Part shown: piece after piece, positions 46,915 through 58,804 of the stretch
How positions within the stretch are numbered: position 1 is the first letter of the stretch
Layout of the letters: the number at the start of each line of letters is the position of its first letter
Origin: Pilaira anomala
Taxonomy: Eukaryota; Mucoromycota; Mucoromycetes; Mucorales; Mucoraceae
DNA length: 64,000 nucleotides
Direction: 5' to 3'
NCBI GenBank assembly: GCA_025716855.1
Contig: JAIXMQ010000017.1
Coordinates: 62,001-126,000, forward strand
Translations under genes and position numbers: made by a program
Notes under the pieces: model-generated
Database searches by the model: none
Told to the model about the DNA's origin: nothing
What the model saw: only the letters and a program-made list of their open reading frames with translations

Positions 46915-47917
46915 TTATTCCCTGTTTTTTTGTGGTGACCAACGTTTATATATGACTTGCGTAATAGAATAGTCATTCAAACTATCAATATTATGCGGTA
47001 TATGTACGTGGCATAAAATAAGTGTCTTCTTAACTTGAGTACAGATGCGATTTAAGCGTAATAACCAAAGCCAACTTTTTCTTTCTTCAATTTTATCTGG
47101 ATACAATGGTAAAACAATCACAGCGAAATCAGCGTGCTTGAAGGCAGGACCAGATTCATACAATACTATTTTACAAATAATTGAGTAAAGTATACTTTTC
47201 TGTTAATATTATTTGCATTAATTTTACCAAAATCCACACCAAATTTTGAGCCATTTTTTGGTACCCAACCAAGACTTCTATAAAAATGATAAACCACATA
47301 ATTTACATGAAATAATCTATTTGATTTACAGAACATTGACCAGCAATCATTGATAGATAATAATTTCTAAAAAAAGATTTAATCAATATATAATAAATAA
47401 AGTAAGGGTCCATAGTGATTACCTGATTAGTACTTTTAATTCTTAATGAATTTAATGCGTAAACCAAGAAAAATGCTTCATATAAATCTAATTGAAAAGT
47501 TTCTACGTTGCTGTAATTTGTCAAGACCAACAGCTGCTCAGGCTTCAATATATTTTCATTATCAACCTCTTGATTTCTTCCTCCTCCTCCTCCTCCTCCT
47601 CTTCTTCTTCTTCTTCTTCTTTCAATTGTAATTTCTTCTAACGATTCTTTGTTCTGCTGTATATTTCTATCAAGCCATGTAGGATCACTCCTTGATAAGT
47701 CTCCTTTACCAAAAGACCCTGACTGATGAAGTTTGGTAATCCATGTCTGATCATGAATCCATACAAATCTACCAAACTCCATAAAAGTTCCTGTTATTTT
47801 AGGTTGAGGTAAGAAAACTGAATAATACAGTCTAATTAAGCCATGTAACAACTTGCTGCCACCATAAAGGCTTACAGGTAGGGGTATGGTTACTTTCTTA
47901 TTAAAAGACTTGCTCAT
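46915..47917 (-). CDS. SEN2: tRNA-splicing endonuclease catalytic subunit SEN2
   Basis: Exons 47917-47423, 47366-47228 and 47165-46915 give 294 aa. Sen2 cuts the 5' splice site of intron-containing pre-tRNAs in a tetramer with Sen34, Sen15 and Sen54. The N-terminal domain has [19 protein letters not shown], then [15 protein letters not shown], diagnostic for Sen2. The catalytic domain reads [20 protein letters not shown], then [21 protein letters not shown]. The expected triad is Tyr214 (LYESGP), His222 (FKHADF) and Lys257/258 (QVKKTLIL). It is short for a fungal Sen2. A run of seven Arg and seven Gly (near 104-117) comes from a CTC/CTT microsatellite between the two domains. It lies 141 bp downstream of nothing but the STM1-like 5' end on the same strand. 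Confidence 0.9.
47577..47622 (-). repeat. Coding (CCT/CTT)n microsatellite in SEN2
   Basis: On the plus strand, repeated CTC then CTT triplets (about 47577-47622) encode the Gly and Arg run of SEN2 on the minus strand. The reading frame is preserved. Confidence 0.75.
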
Positions 47918-49903
47918 AAAATATGTGTATGGAAATAGAAAAAAAAAATATCGTTATATGGTCACACACGATCAATCGCTGTTTTGATTATTTTCGCGGT
48001 AAAAAAAAATTCACTCCGTATCAAATGTTATATGTTCTGTATGGCACCATTGAATGGACTTACAATGTATTTTTATTATCCCTTAGAGCCCCTCCTTTAG
48101 TGTATACCCATTTTTTTATTTTTTATTTTTTTATTTTTTTGCACGAGATGATCCTTTTGTATCTGATTTCAGGGTAATAAGACGGTATATTACATTGTTT
48201 TCTTCTAGGTTTAGTTAGTAATAATATAAGCTCTATATATGCGCTAAGTGCATAAAGTAAAGTGTCGATTAAAGAAGTCATTAGAAGAATTCTGACAAAA
48301 CGGTTGAAATTAGGTGACATGATAAAGTTTTATTATGCATTAAATTTATGGTATTTTAAAATAGTGGCAAAAAATAAAAATAAAATAACTAACGCTATTT
48401 CTTAAAAGAAACAATATATAAAATGCTTAGGAGAAAACAAGCCACGATGTGTGTATATACTAATTTATACAAATTCATCCCTGTTTGTTTTATTTGATGT
48501 GAGACATAAAATATGACTAAAGACACCGTTTAATTTTATTCTCCTTTTAATTGAATAAGCCATGTTATATTTTATGTATTTATCATCGTTGCTTCTTGTT
48601 GTGTATAATACAACATCAAGGTAAATTGATCATACCAGAAGTTTATTTTTGTTTTTATTTTTTTGTTTATGCTTTTTTTTTTTTTTTTTTTTTTTTGACA
48701 AAAATTAATTATAATAGTAAAATTATCTCCTTTTAAATACAGATCTGTATTTAATGAATGTATCGTGTTAAAGTATCATCATTTATATGTATAATATAGG
48801 CAAGTGGATAATAAAATGCGTGCGCTCGTGCTTCCCTGATATATCCCAGGAATGTGTTGACACAGGGATATAATGCATAAAAACATCACATCACATCATA
48901 TTAAAAAAAAAAATGGGTAAAAAAAAAAGAGAGAGAGAGAGAGATAGAGAGGAGAAAAGGAGGGAGAAAGAGAATAAAGTGATAATAGCAGATAAACATG
49001 AAATATATTAAGACAATAAGCTTTATTGAAAATAACACAAGCAGTAATAACAATGCGTAGTAATAAAATTCATAAATTTTATGTAAACAAAACTAAAATA
49101 AACAAAGAAAAAAAAAATCGACATCTTATCATTACCGAAATATTTTGAGCGGGATATGCAGAAGGCTGACAGTGTGTTAGCTGTAGATATAAATGTATAT
49201 ATTATATAGAAGGTTGATTGTCTATGTATAGCAGATAGTCTCTTACATCTCCCCTTCTTTTAATGGCTCCCTTTATTGGTTTCTAAAAAAAATAAAAAAT
49301 AAAAAATAAAAAAAAATAAAAAATAAAAAATAAAAAAAAGTAAAAAAAAAAAAAAAAAATTATAAGCATACCAAAGAGTACATATATTTGTTTCTTTCAC
49401 TCCCTCTTACAGCTATAGTTTTTCTCACCCCCCTCGTTGTCATTGTGCCTTCTAAATTTGTTGCAAACCCTGTTTTAAAACTTTGAATCAATATAGAAAA
49501 TCTTCAAGATCTGAAATGAAAGAGCTTTTTTTTTAAGTGCGAAACGTGTATACGCGTATAATTTAATAATCTCGTGTAAAATATAATAAAATAATACAGG
49601 TACTGATTGTATGGTATACTCACTTGTATCCCGCCGTATATCAAACACCAATCCCCTTGTTTTCTCCTTTCCGAGGAATTTTTTACCCCTCCTCTTTTAC
49701 TTTTTTTTTAAATGCATATGTGTGTAATACACATAGACGTATATACGTATTTATATATATTTATTTTTGTCCCCTTTGTAATCTCCTCTAATTCATTATT
49801 ACTAAGTCAATTAATGTATATAAATACAACAATATTTTTTAAAATGTAAATGGAAAAAAGAATAATTTAACTTACTGTCTTACTCTTTACTACTTTTCTT
49901 ATT
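47918..49903. other. Intergenic between SEN2 and the homeodomain gene
   Basis: No gene is supported. It contains a T run (48671-48695), a GA tract (about 48929-48950), an A-rich AAAAAT repeat block (about 49285-49360), and TATATCCC...GGGATATA facing each other at about 48840-48872. The two flanking genes diverge, so both promoters lie here. Confidence 0.55.
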
Positions 49904-51102
49904 ATGTCACCTGAAATGTTAATGCAACCTTTTGAACAATCGTTTACCGTTGTCCCAATTAATAACGGATACTATCATAATCACCATAACACTATGACCA
50001 ACAGACTTATCGAACAAGAAGATGAAAACTCTTACATGATGGGTTATCCTATGATGGAAGGCTCTAATTCTACCGATTTTAGACCAACATTTTACAATCC
50101 TTTCGAAATTAAACATCGTAGACGTACTTCTCGTGCTCAATTGAAGGTTCTTGAAAAATCATTTTTAGAGAACCCTAAGCCTAACGCTACTGTTCGCCGT
50201 ATTCTTGCTCAAAAGTTGGATATGACACCCCGTGGCGTTCAAATCTGGTTTCAAAATAGAAGAGCAAAAGCCAAACTTCAAAGACGCAAATCGGGCGAAA
50301 GTCAACAAGAAGATCACAATCAACTCCAACAGCAACAACAGCAACAAAATCAACAGCATCACCACCACCAACAACAACAAGATTCCCCCGTTCTTTTCTC
50401 ACAATTCTTTAATAATCTCAAAGCTTGGGACAATAGCGCAAGATCGATTGCTAACGTAGCTGCTGCATCATGTATGTTTGATACAAACACTGATAGCAAC
50501 AACTTATTATTAGACCAACAACAATCTCCATCTGTCAAAATCGATGATTGGCTCAAATTACCTATTCACCCTCTTGCCCCAGTTATTGATAGCTCTGATG
50601 ACTTCGATTTCTCTTCCTCTCCCATTATGAGTTCAGAGGAATGGAGAAGAAAATCTTGTCCTGCCCTCGGTTCTAAGTTACCTCAACAAGGATCTAATGA
50701 CTCTTGGTCAACAATGAGCAATTATCATCATGTAAGTTACTCTTTTATACTTCTTATCTTATGTACGTACTAACTTTTCTATTTTAGATTGAAAGCAATA
50801 ATAGACGCATGACAGAAGATTTATTACTCACAACTCACAGTCGCTTTGCTCAACCTTATCCCGTCATGAAATCTAACTTAATAAACAATAATAGTGAATG
50901 CAATACACCTAAATGGAATGGTACACCTATGACATCTAGTATGGACTTTTACTCAAACTTAAATTACTCTCCCATGTCTCAACAATTGACACCTATGCTC
51001 TCTACTGGCTCGCCTGTTTCTTCCGTCGACGGAAATTATTACGATTCTTGTCTTGACTTGATCATATCCTCTTCCTCTGCTTCATCATCAACTATGATCT
51101 AA
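49904..51102 (+). CDS. Homeodomain transcription factor
   Basis: Exons 49904-50731 and 50788-51102 give 380 aa. A typical 60-residue homeodomain spans about 70-128. It starts KHRRRTSRAQLKVLEKSF and has the recognition helix VQIWFQNRRAKAKL, with invariant Trp, Phe, Asn and Arg; there is no TALE-type three-residue insert. Gln/His runs follow (CAA/CAC repeats near 50325-50385), then a Ser/Asp-rich region and a Ser/Thr/Pro-rich tail. It resembles fungal Pho2/Yox1-type or other non-TALE regulators, but I cannot assign an orthologue or targets. The start is well placed after a T/A-rich leader. Confidence 0.9.
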
Positions 51103-51602
51103 TTTTCTTTCACCCATTCCATTCGAAGTACTCTACGTTCTGCATTTTCCACACAAATATAATATTACATATTCCATCATTTTACATTGCAAACATTTAT
51201 ATTTACACACAGAAACTATTTAACTACACATCCCTTCCTCAGAAAATTGTTACATACTTTTCACACAGCAATGCCGAATTTTATTTTACTGCTTTAATTC
51301 ATTTCATCCTTATGCCTCTCATTTTTTTTTAATATACATACATACTGCATTTCTCACACCCTCTTCTTTTAAAAAAAGATCTCATTATTATGCTTCACAA
51401 TCATTCATATTTCTCTTACCTCAATTTAATCCTTTTTTTATTTCCCTCTCCCTCTCTTTTTTTTTTGTTTTTTTTTCTTTTTTATTTTGTACAAGTGTTT
51501 GTTTGTGTATGTGTGAGCATTGATGCACACACTTCCCATTTTTTTTTTATTGTGGTTTTAAATCAATTAAATAAAAAATAAAAAGTTAAAAATAAATAAA
51601 CT
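51103..51602. other. Convergent 3' region
   Basis: 500 bp between the homeodomain gene and the DOA4-like gene, which face each other. Pyrimidine-rich and AATAAA-containing. No gene. Confidence 0.6.
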
Positions 51603-54600
51603 CTATTTTACTTTGGATCTAACATAAAATAAGTTGTAAGCAGCTTTTGTCTACATAAATAAAAATTGTTAAAAAGGAGAGTTGAAGTATTTTTAAAATA
51701 AAAAGAATTACCACAACTTTGTTTTCATCGCACAGAGAAAATCTACTATCGTCAAAATGATGCCATTTGTCAGTGTAACCATCCCGAACGCATGCTGTAT
51801 CTATTTGAGGGGTGAAAGAATTAAATGACGTATTTTAATGGCTTTTTTTCATGTTATATACTAACAATGTCCACCGGTTAATGAGCCATAATGATTCTAT
51901 TTTACACAAGATCAGTTAGTATAAGAGGAAGTGAAAAGTAGAAAATAATAAAGAAAAATAATAAAAATAAATGGGTTGGATCGAGATTTATTTTGAACAC
52001 AAATAAAGAAGAAAAATCCGATCTATTACTTACTGATACAGCATATAGATCATAAATGAAAGAAGGGCGATCTTGTGGTGGTGAAGGAGTTATCGACATC
52101 GGAACATAGCCCGATAAATCTAGGCCCCTATATAATATAAAACGAAGTAAAGGAGAAGGTAAGCTAGACAAACTTTATAAATTAGAATGTTAAAATGCAG
52201 TACCTTATTGGATATTTCACCATTATATCTAATTTGTTCCTAAAGAGCCCATCGATAGAGAAACGTTTTAAATGAATCAAAAGTATATCGGGTAATTTAG
52301 TCAACGTAAGTTGCTTTAATGCTTTACGTTTCTTTTTACACTGGGGACATTTCCAGGCATCTTCTTTCTCTAAAACTTCTTCTTTTACAAAATAATCTAA
52401 ACATTGATTTAAAGTCATGCTTGTAATTCTTAATTTTTTTGCCGGAATAGGTAAAGATAATGACATAAATGCACTATATGTAGTAGATGTCTAAAATAGA
52501 AAAATGAGAAAAAAAATTGTCATATCTATTAAATATACATGTAGTGTACCTGTTTACATGATAAACATGTCAATCGGCTTCTGTATTGCCCTTGAAATAG
52601 GCTAACAATAATACTAGAGTTACTATTTAAGTACTTCTCCCATGATAATGCACTGGCTTGCCAAGTAGGCAGCTTTTCAAAGGCTAGATCATCAACCAAT
52701 GAAAACTTATTGTTCGAGACTTGTCCAGATATGGCAGAGTTAAGATCTTCATGCAAGCCATCCAACAAAAATAGTAAAAACTCCTGTGAATCTTGCTGAT
52801 CTGTACCCGAGAATCTTGGAGCAAATCGAATAAGTGCCTCTCGAAATGTCATGGGGGAAACAAAAGTATAACTTTCACTCCACATCACCCTTACTAACTC
52901 TGCGAAACTCTCCGTCAAAACTCCTCCCGTACCTGTTTTATTATTCTGTCGATTTATATGCTGTCTAAATAAACCAGCTATATATACAAAATTAATAATA
53001 AAAGATTAGTATTTCTTGGAATTTTTTTTTTGTCATATATGATATATGCTTTCTTTCTTTCTTTCTTTACATTACTTGTAAAATATCTTGCAAGTGGTAC
53101 AGTACCACTTAAACATTGTATAATTGAATTCATATAACAAGTATTTCCCAAATTTTTTAAGCCAGTTGTTCCAATAGTTACAATTGTTCCTAACTGTGAA
53201 TACGAACTCGTCATAGGACTAATGTGAATATTGTTGGTAGACACATGATGGGATTGATTAGTTGATGGTCTATTTATAGGTAAAACATTCTCAGTTGAAG
53301 AAGTAGGTATATTGTTCATAGTCGTAACAGGTTTATAGTTTGGTGCAGACATCGGTGGAACATCATATAGTTTACTAGTTGTAGTTGTAAATCCATTAAA
53401 TGGGTTATCAATAAATGTTCGTCCTCTATGAAGTTTTGGATAAGACGGTGGAATAGGGCGTAAGTCCTGTGATTTTTGTTGCTGTAGTTGTTGTTGTTTT
53501 AAAGTTTGAGGAGACTGGAGTTGCACTGAAGAAGATAAATCATTTACAGGTGAAACTAATTCAGGATATCGTGTCGTAAGAGATTCTTTTCTAGGAGCTG
53601 TTGGTAAAGAAGGTTGGGGTACAGAGATAGGTAAATACTGATGTGTTGTTGGTTGGGGCTGTTGATACTGCTTTCCTGAAAACTAACAAATGTATACCGT
53701 TAATATTTTTTGTTTTTCATTATTCATGCATTAAGCTTACATAATCATATAATGTACGATTTTCCCGTTCATTTGTATTACTCTTGGAATAATATTTATT
53801 TTCCTTGTTTTGAGGAAATCTATAAACACCTCTCCCTCCTACATTATAAGACCAAGTATCAAATCCACCTATTAACATCATGGGAGGTCTTTTTAACTGG
53901 TGTGACTCTAATAATTTCTTCATACGTAGTGTTGAAGCATGTGCCATATCTAATCTTTTTGAGTTTTGATCATAATACACAATCAAATCGAATTTAGCTC
54001 TTTCTGAAAAAAATATTTGTTCATTTAATGGATTTTGTAACAAATATTCTTGGACTTTTAAAATACTAGCACTATGTATAAAAAAATAGGTTAATATAAA
54101 AAAAATGAAATAAAAAATAACATATCGTAATTGTTTACTCTTTTTGTAAGACAATAGGATCAACTTGTAAAATCCATTTATGCATAATACACCCGCTTTT
54201 AAATAATTCTCTCGGTCTAATATCTATTAATAACACACTTGGTGGATTGTCAGTTGCGGTTAACCAGTTGGCTAATTCAGAATGTTCAACTACTGGACGA
54301 TTGGGAAATACGTTATTTGTCCAAGTAGGCAATTGTATCTTATTATAATTTTTATCGATCACCGTTGTTGTTGTGGGTGATGATGGTACAGATATGTTCG
54401 AGTTTAAGGGAGGTGCATAATTATAATTCGGTAAATCATTTAATGAATAATGAGGAAAATTGCGTGGATCATGACTCGGTCTAAAAGCGTATGCTGCCGC
54501 TGATGTCGTAGTCGAATTTATAGGATTTACATTAAAATGTGTATTATCATTATAATGCGATTGTTTTGACACTTTATGCCAATTCTCGATTTTTACAGCT

Positions 54601-55112
54601 AGCCCTTCTAATAATGGAAGAATTTCAAGATTTGTTCTCTACAATAATGAGTTATTATACATGTATTAGTTTCTTAATATACGCTGTACCTGTTTTAGTT
54701 GCAAATAAAAAGGATCTTTTCTAATCTCGTTGTACTTTGAATGAAACTTTATTATTTCCACCATGACACTAAGTAACCATAACAGTTAAACTTTCTTATT
54801 TTTCTTCTTTTCTCGACTTAATAAGTTTACCTACTGCCTCTCATGTAAGAAGCATATGCATTTTCTAGATCATTGTAAAACAAAGCATAATCTCCCTACT
54901 TAAAATTAGTTTCAATTTGACAAGAGAGTAGCATGTACTATATTCATTACTTGTTCATAACACTTGTAAACGGAGTTGACCCATTCTTGAATGTTGAATA
55001 ATTCCGTTTCTGATTTATTAACCCAAGCTCTTTTTCTTAATTCAACAATAGTGGATTTAAGTTGAGCTACAGAATTACTATTATATTGAAAATTGTGGGA
55101 AGTAGTCGACAT
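51603..55112 (-). CDS. Ubiquitin carboxyl-terminal hydrolase with rhodanese domain (DOA4/USP8-like)
   Basis: Twelve exons join in frame to 906 aa (minus strand): 55112-54951, 54895-54831, 54768-54690, 54638-54139, 54071-53741, 53682-53076, 52977-52550, 52490-52204, 52127-52034, 51896-51866, 51800-51712 and 51650-51603. Doa4/USP8 enzymes recover ubiquitin from cargo at endosomes with ESCRT-III. The N-terminal helical USP8-dimer-like part ([19 protein letters not shown]) precedes a rhodanese-like domain ([16 protein letters not shown]...; LIVYYDQNS, with Asp in the active-Cys place). A Pro/Gln-rich linker follows, then the USP core. Catalytic Cys561 is in [18 protein letters not shown], His861 in [10 protein letters not shown] and Asp878/879 in [10 protein letters not shown] zinc ribbon CPQC pairs with CLSC. 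The last intron-rich part is well supported by motif continuity. Confidence 0.92.
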
Positions 55113-55786
55113 GATGGTTTTCGAAATGAAAAAGATCTGATCAATCAAGGTGAAGAAAAATAAATAAAATGACAGACTTAATACACCACGCATTTTCTTC
55201 TCTCCGTTGTTCCTTTTATTGGACTCCTTTGTGGTAACAACTGACTCCCAAAATGATGCATACAAACTTAAATCGGAAAGAATCCCATTTTGCGTTTTGT
55301 TAATCTGCACAGTAAGAACTGATAAAATATCATTGTTACGAATAAAAATATTTCAAAAAGCCAACACTAAATAATCTATTAGGATTTGACTAAAGGCCAA
55401 GATTTGAAATTTGAATATCGAATTACTTTTACCATGACTCTTACTTCATGTATGCCATAAATTATCATGTATTTTATTCGATCATTACAGCTATGAATAT
55501 ATTATTTAAAAAAATGCAATATTTTCTAAGCTATCATGTTTTCTAATCCAAAACTTGAAATGAAACTGTGTTCACAGTCATATCCATAACCAGGTTATAA
55601 TATAACTATTGGTATTCCTCTCCTTAGACAAAAGCTTTATTATAAAAGAAATCAATAACTCTCCAAGGCTACAAAATAATTGAAGAATCTATGTGAAATG
55701 CAGGGAAAATATAAGCTGCTGTACTAAAAATGTATGTATCGTTTTGTTTATGTTACTTGTAAAATAATTTCGGCACGATACCGATG
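55113..55786. other. Promoter side of the DOA4-like gene, no gene seen
   Basis: AT-rich sequence with no coding support; it ends where the tandem repeats begin. Confidence 0.5.
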
Positions 55787-56036
55787 ACACTGCTTGAAAG
55801 GTAACAGCACATTAGCTCTAAAATCAATGTTACCGGTAACATTGCTTGAGAGATAACAACACTTTATTGACTTTAGATTGTTGTTAGCACTAACACCGCT
55901 TGAGAAGTAACAACACTTTATTGACTTTAGATTGTTGTTAACACTAACACTGCTTGAGAAGTAACATTACTTGATTGGCTTAAATGATTGTTACCGTTAA
56001 CTTTGCTTGAGAGGTAACAGCACAAATTGGCCTTAA
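55787..56036. repeat. Tandem repeat, about 4.7 units of 52-54 bp
   Basis: Units start at 55787, 55839, 55893, 55947 and 56000 with AC[A/T][C/T]TGCTTGA-like phrases. Units 2 and 3 differ at only a few positions; the outer ones are more diverged. Each junction is a dyad, for example ATGTTACCGGTAACAT (a perfect 16-bp palindrome around 55836) and TTGTTAgcacTAACA. The array abuts the inverted repeat that starts at 56036. Confidence 0.75.
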
Positions 56037-56290
56037 ATGCATCAGTTGACGAAGACGAAGACGAAAATGTGGTAATAAGCTCTAAGAGCCACCCTTTATT
56101 TTCCTTTTTTAGATAACTTTTTTAGATGAAATAAAATAAAATAAAGCTAAATAATCCCCTTTCTCTCTTATACCTTCAAAAGTTGTGTTATAGCATATAA
56201 ATCAATTTTTTTGAAGAGGGATATAATCATATTCTGTTATGGGTGAGTTATTACCACATTGTCGTCTTCGTCTTCGTCAACTGATGCATT
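56036..56290. repeat. 255-bp foldback element with 43-bp inverted repeats
   Basis: The arm at 56036-56078 (AATGCATCAGTTGACGAAGA...) and the reverse complement of 56248-56290 agree at 42 of 43 positions. The arms contain GACGAAGACGAAGACGA. The 169-bp interior is AT-rich and non-coding. A further 8-bp perfect inverted repeat, CATTGTAG/CTACAATG, overlaps the right end (56287-56316). I see no clear target-site duplication, so a MITE or foldback transposon is plausible but unproven. Confidence 0.7.
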
Positions 56291-56526
56291 GTAGGTTGTA
56301 CCTTCAGACTACAATGAGGTATGTTCTCCTTTTGAGGAAAAAAAAATTGAGTTTGCTATCCTTGTACTATCATTTTGTTGTGAATTTGGTTTAAAATGAT
56401 ACTTTTCAAACGTATTGGCAGCTAGACTCCAGCTAGCATGTTTCTTGACTTTATTGACCCGGATACTTTTTTCTACTGCATTTGTACTTGAGGCCGCACA
56501 GATTGAATGAGGTTTAAAAACCTTGA
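56291..56526. other. Spacer between foldback element and relic gene
   Basis: No coding support. It may be the decayed 3' part of the minus-strand relic. Confidence 0.4.
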
Positions 56527-57290
56527 CTAGTATTTACACCTGCTTTTGCCATTACTTGCGACACCCAAGTATTTACCCGAGTTTGTTTGGTTGCAGACTT
56601 CCTGTAATACAACAAAGATGTTTTCGTATTCTCCTATGTCACTCCCAAAGATATCTTTCGCAAAACCAAATAATTGCTGTATGATTGGGCCTTGTCGGTT
56701 TTGCATCGACATTAGTGATCGCTTTTGCTCGATTAGGAAGTGAGCAACAGTGACTAATGAATGGACTAGTTTACTGTTGAAATAGGCGTGCATGCTTCCT
56801 CCATTAAACAAATTGAATGATTTAGCCTAAGCTTGACAAGGTAATTGAATTGTGAATGGAAATTCCAAATTCGGATTAATTTCCATATCAATAATATCTT
56901 GAGTAGTGCTGTTGATGCAAACTACTACTACGATGGGTACATAAGACAGGGTAATCTTTTAAAATCTGAAGACAATATTCATTTACCCGAAAATAAAACT
57001 TCAGCTTCATAGTGTGCTGGATGTCAACAAGTATCGGAGGAAGATGACGGTCTCTATGACTTGTGGGCGCAAATACAACATCTGATTTCATTAAGTTTGC
57101 CCATTCAGTTGGTACGGCCATGTATTTATCTTTAACATTTTCACCTATGTACAAAGTATGAGTTAATATGATAACAGAATAAAACGAAATGACAAACACT
57201 TACCAACAAAATGAGTGGCAAAAATATTTGCAACAATACAACGATCTCATATCGTACGTTGGAACGATTTCAAACATATATGGGTTTGTT
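56527..57290 (-). pseudogene. Decayed gene with PD-(D/E)XK-like segment
   Basis: On the minus strand a protein can be followed through several breaks: ...ATHFVG, intron about 57155-57206 (GTAAGT...ACATAG), then GENVKDKYMAVPTEWANLM, DVVFAP, LPPILVDIQHTMKLKFYFRV, YCLQILKDYPVL. A frameshift at about 56940 then leads to YPIVVVVCINSTTQDIIDMEI, and a TAG stands where the context reads CQA-stop-AKSF (about 56828), before FNGGSMHAYFNSKLVHSLV. An upstream stop is also present. The 'PPILVDIQ' block with a following Tyr-Cys helix resembles Rpn/PD-(D/E)XK transposase-associated nucleases that I recall as multi-copy in Mucorales. That family link is inference. Confidence 0.45.
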
Positions 57291-58804
57291 ACAATATTTT
57301 TTTTTTTTTTTTTTTTTTTTTGGAAAGCAAGAATAAAGATAAAAGAAAAGAAAAAAAAGGATATTTTTATATTGTTTTTTTTAGTAGATTCGAGAAACTT
57401 TCAAGAATAAACTAATGACGAGACCAGATCATCAACACTATGTAATATTGTAGTTGATAAATACATACCTGTTTGAAGCCGCTTGATTTTCTTTATATTG
57501 CAAAATATGTTCTGAAGGAATGGTGTAAATATCAATCCTTAAAGGTCATCTTGAACAAGACGACAACATTTTTCTTGTGTCTAATCATTTAAAATGGAGG
57601 AATTCTTTGTCTTTTTCTCTTAAAAAAGATTTGATTGCTCAAGAATCCCAATAATTCACTAAAAAATAAGCTGAAAAATAACGCTTTTCATGCTATAAAC
57701 GAAACAGACAATTTTCTTTTTACCTGAATATATTTAGACCTGTAATAATGCATCTCATAGAGTTTATCGTATATGCTATACAAAGCAATCCATAACGTCC
57801 AACATCTTACTCGTATTGACAATCAAATTTCACAGTACAATAAAATCAGCATAACTAGAAATATATATAAAAAAGCTGATAACATTATTTAATATGAAAT
57901 CTTCAAATTCATTATTCATGCAAAAAAAACCTTCGGGACTGGTTCCAAAAATTACCGGCATCCTAAACGTAGAGGTCTTTTTGTAAGCCATATCGTATTC
58001 AAAAAGGAAGTTTTTATTAGTATTATTACGTTTACAAAGATAAATGGGTTGTTTTTTGTTATGGAATAAGCGAGAAAAAGAAAAAAAAGAGATATTTGAG
58101 TCGGTGCTGTTTTTTTTGACATATTGTTGCATTTGACAACAATATGAGTAGCAAAGATTGCCAGATATATCAATTGTTAAGGTTATTTTTCAAAGCAACA
58201 ATTATTGAACAGATTTTTCGATTGCCTTGCTGTTGCATTGAAACTTCTATTTATGATTTAGAATATACCGGGATTCTTATATCCGATGACAACAAAAAAT
58301 ATGCTTGAATGAGCATTTTTGTCTCCACACAAACTCGAAAAAAAAAATTAATATAGATATCAAATGATCTAATTAAAACCAGTAATAACTTTAAAAAAAT
58401 GAATCCAAGACAAAGTGACAATCGTTTTACATAACTCTAGAAAAGTGTAACGGTCAGAAAAAGACCATATATTTAATATCAACTACACAGTAATATAAAT
58501 ATTAGAGTTTTACATTAAAAATCCTTGGCATCATTAGTAAATAATATTTCAGAAGTAATAACTCACAAAGGAGAGAATATAAGTAATACATTAAAATTGA
58601 TCTTGGTTCCGTGAACGCGTGTAACAACATTTACTGGGTGTCAACCCGAAAAAATAAAGTTACCATATTTGACAAATCCTACTGCATTTGGAAAACAGTG
58701 AACACTTTAACCAATAAAACTGTGTGTGAAAAATATAAACAAACAAACTTTAACAATTAGGTACAGCTTGGGGGTCCCCCTTTTTTGTACCTTATAAAAA
58801 AAAA
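57291..58804. other. Intergenic, no gene seen
   Basis: Only short low-complexity frames. A T run lies at 57298-57320. The right end holds the DPP III promoter with a nested palindrome (annotated separately). Confidence 0.5.
58759..58804. promoter_or_regulatory. Nested palindrome and TATA at the DPP III start
   Basis: AGGTACA (58759-58765) pairs with TGTACCT (58786-58792) and encloses GGGGGTCCCCC (58770-58780), which includes a CCCCT stress-element core. TTATAAAA follows at 58792-58799, only about 6 bp before the first ATG (58805). If this is the true TATA box, transcripts would start after the first ATG. Confidence 0.45.

Noticed and set aside
48838..48874. TATATCCC...GGGATATA dyad considered as an RNA gene
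   Set aside because: The stem is only 8 bp and interrupted, and no tRNA or other RNA consensus boxes are present.
55113..55310. N-terminal extension of the DOA4-like first exon
   Set aside because: The in-frame extension is hydrophobic and unlike the family; the ATG at 55112 leads straight into the USP8-dimer-like domain.
55787..56036. Direct repeats that at a glance resemble a CRISPR array
   Set aside because: The units are contiguous tandem repeats with no unique spacers, and the DNA is eukaryotic.
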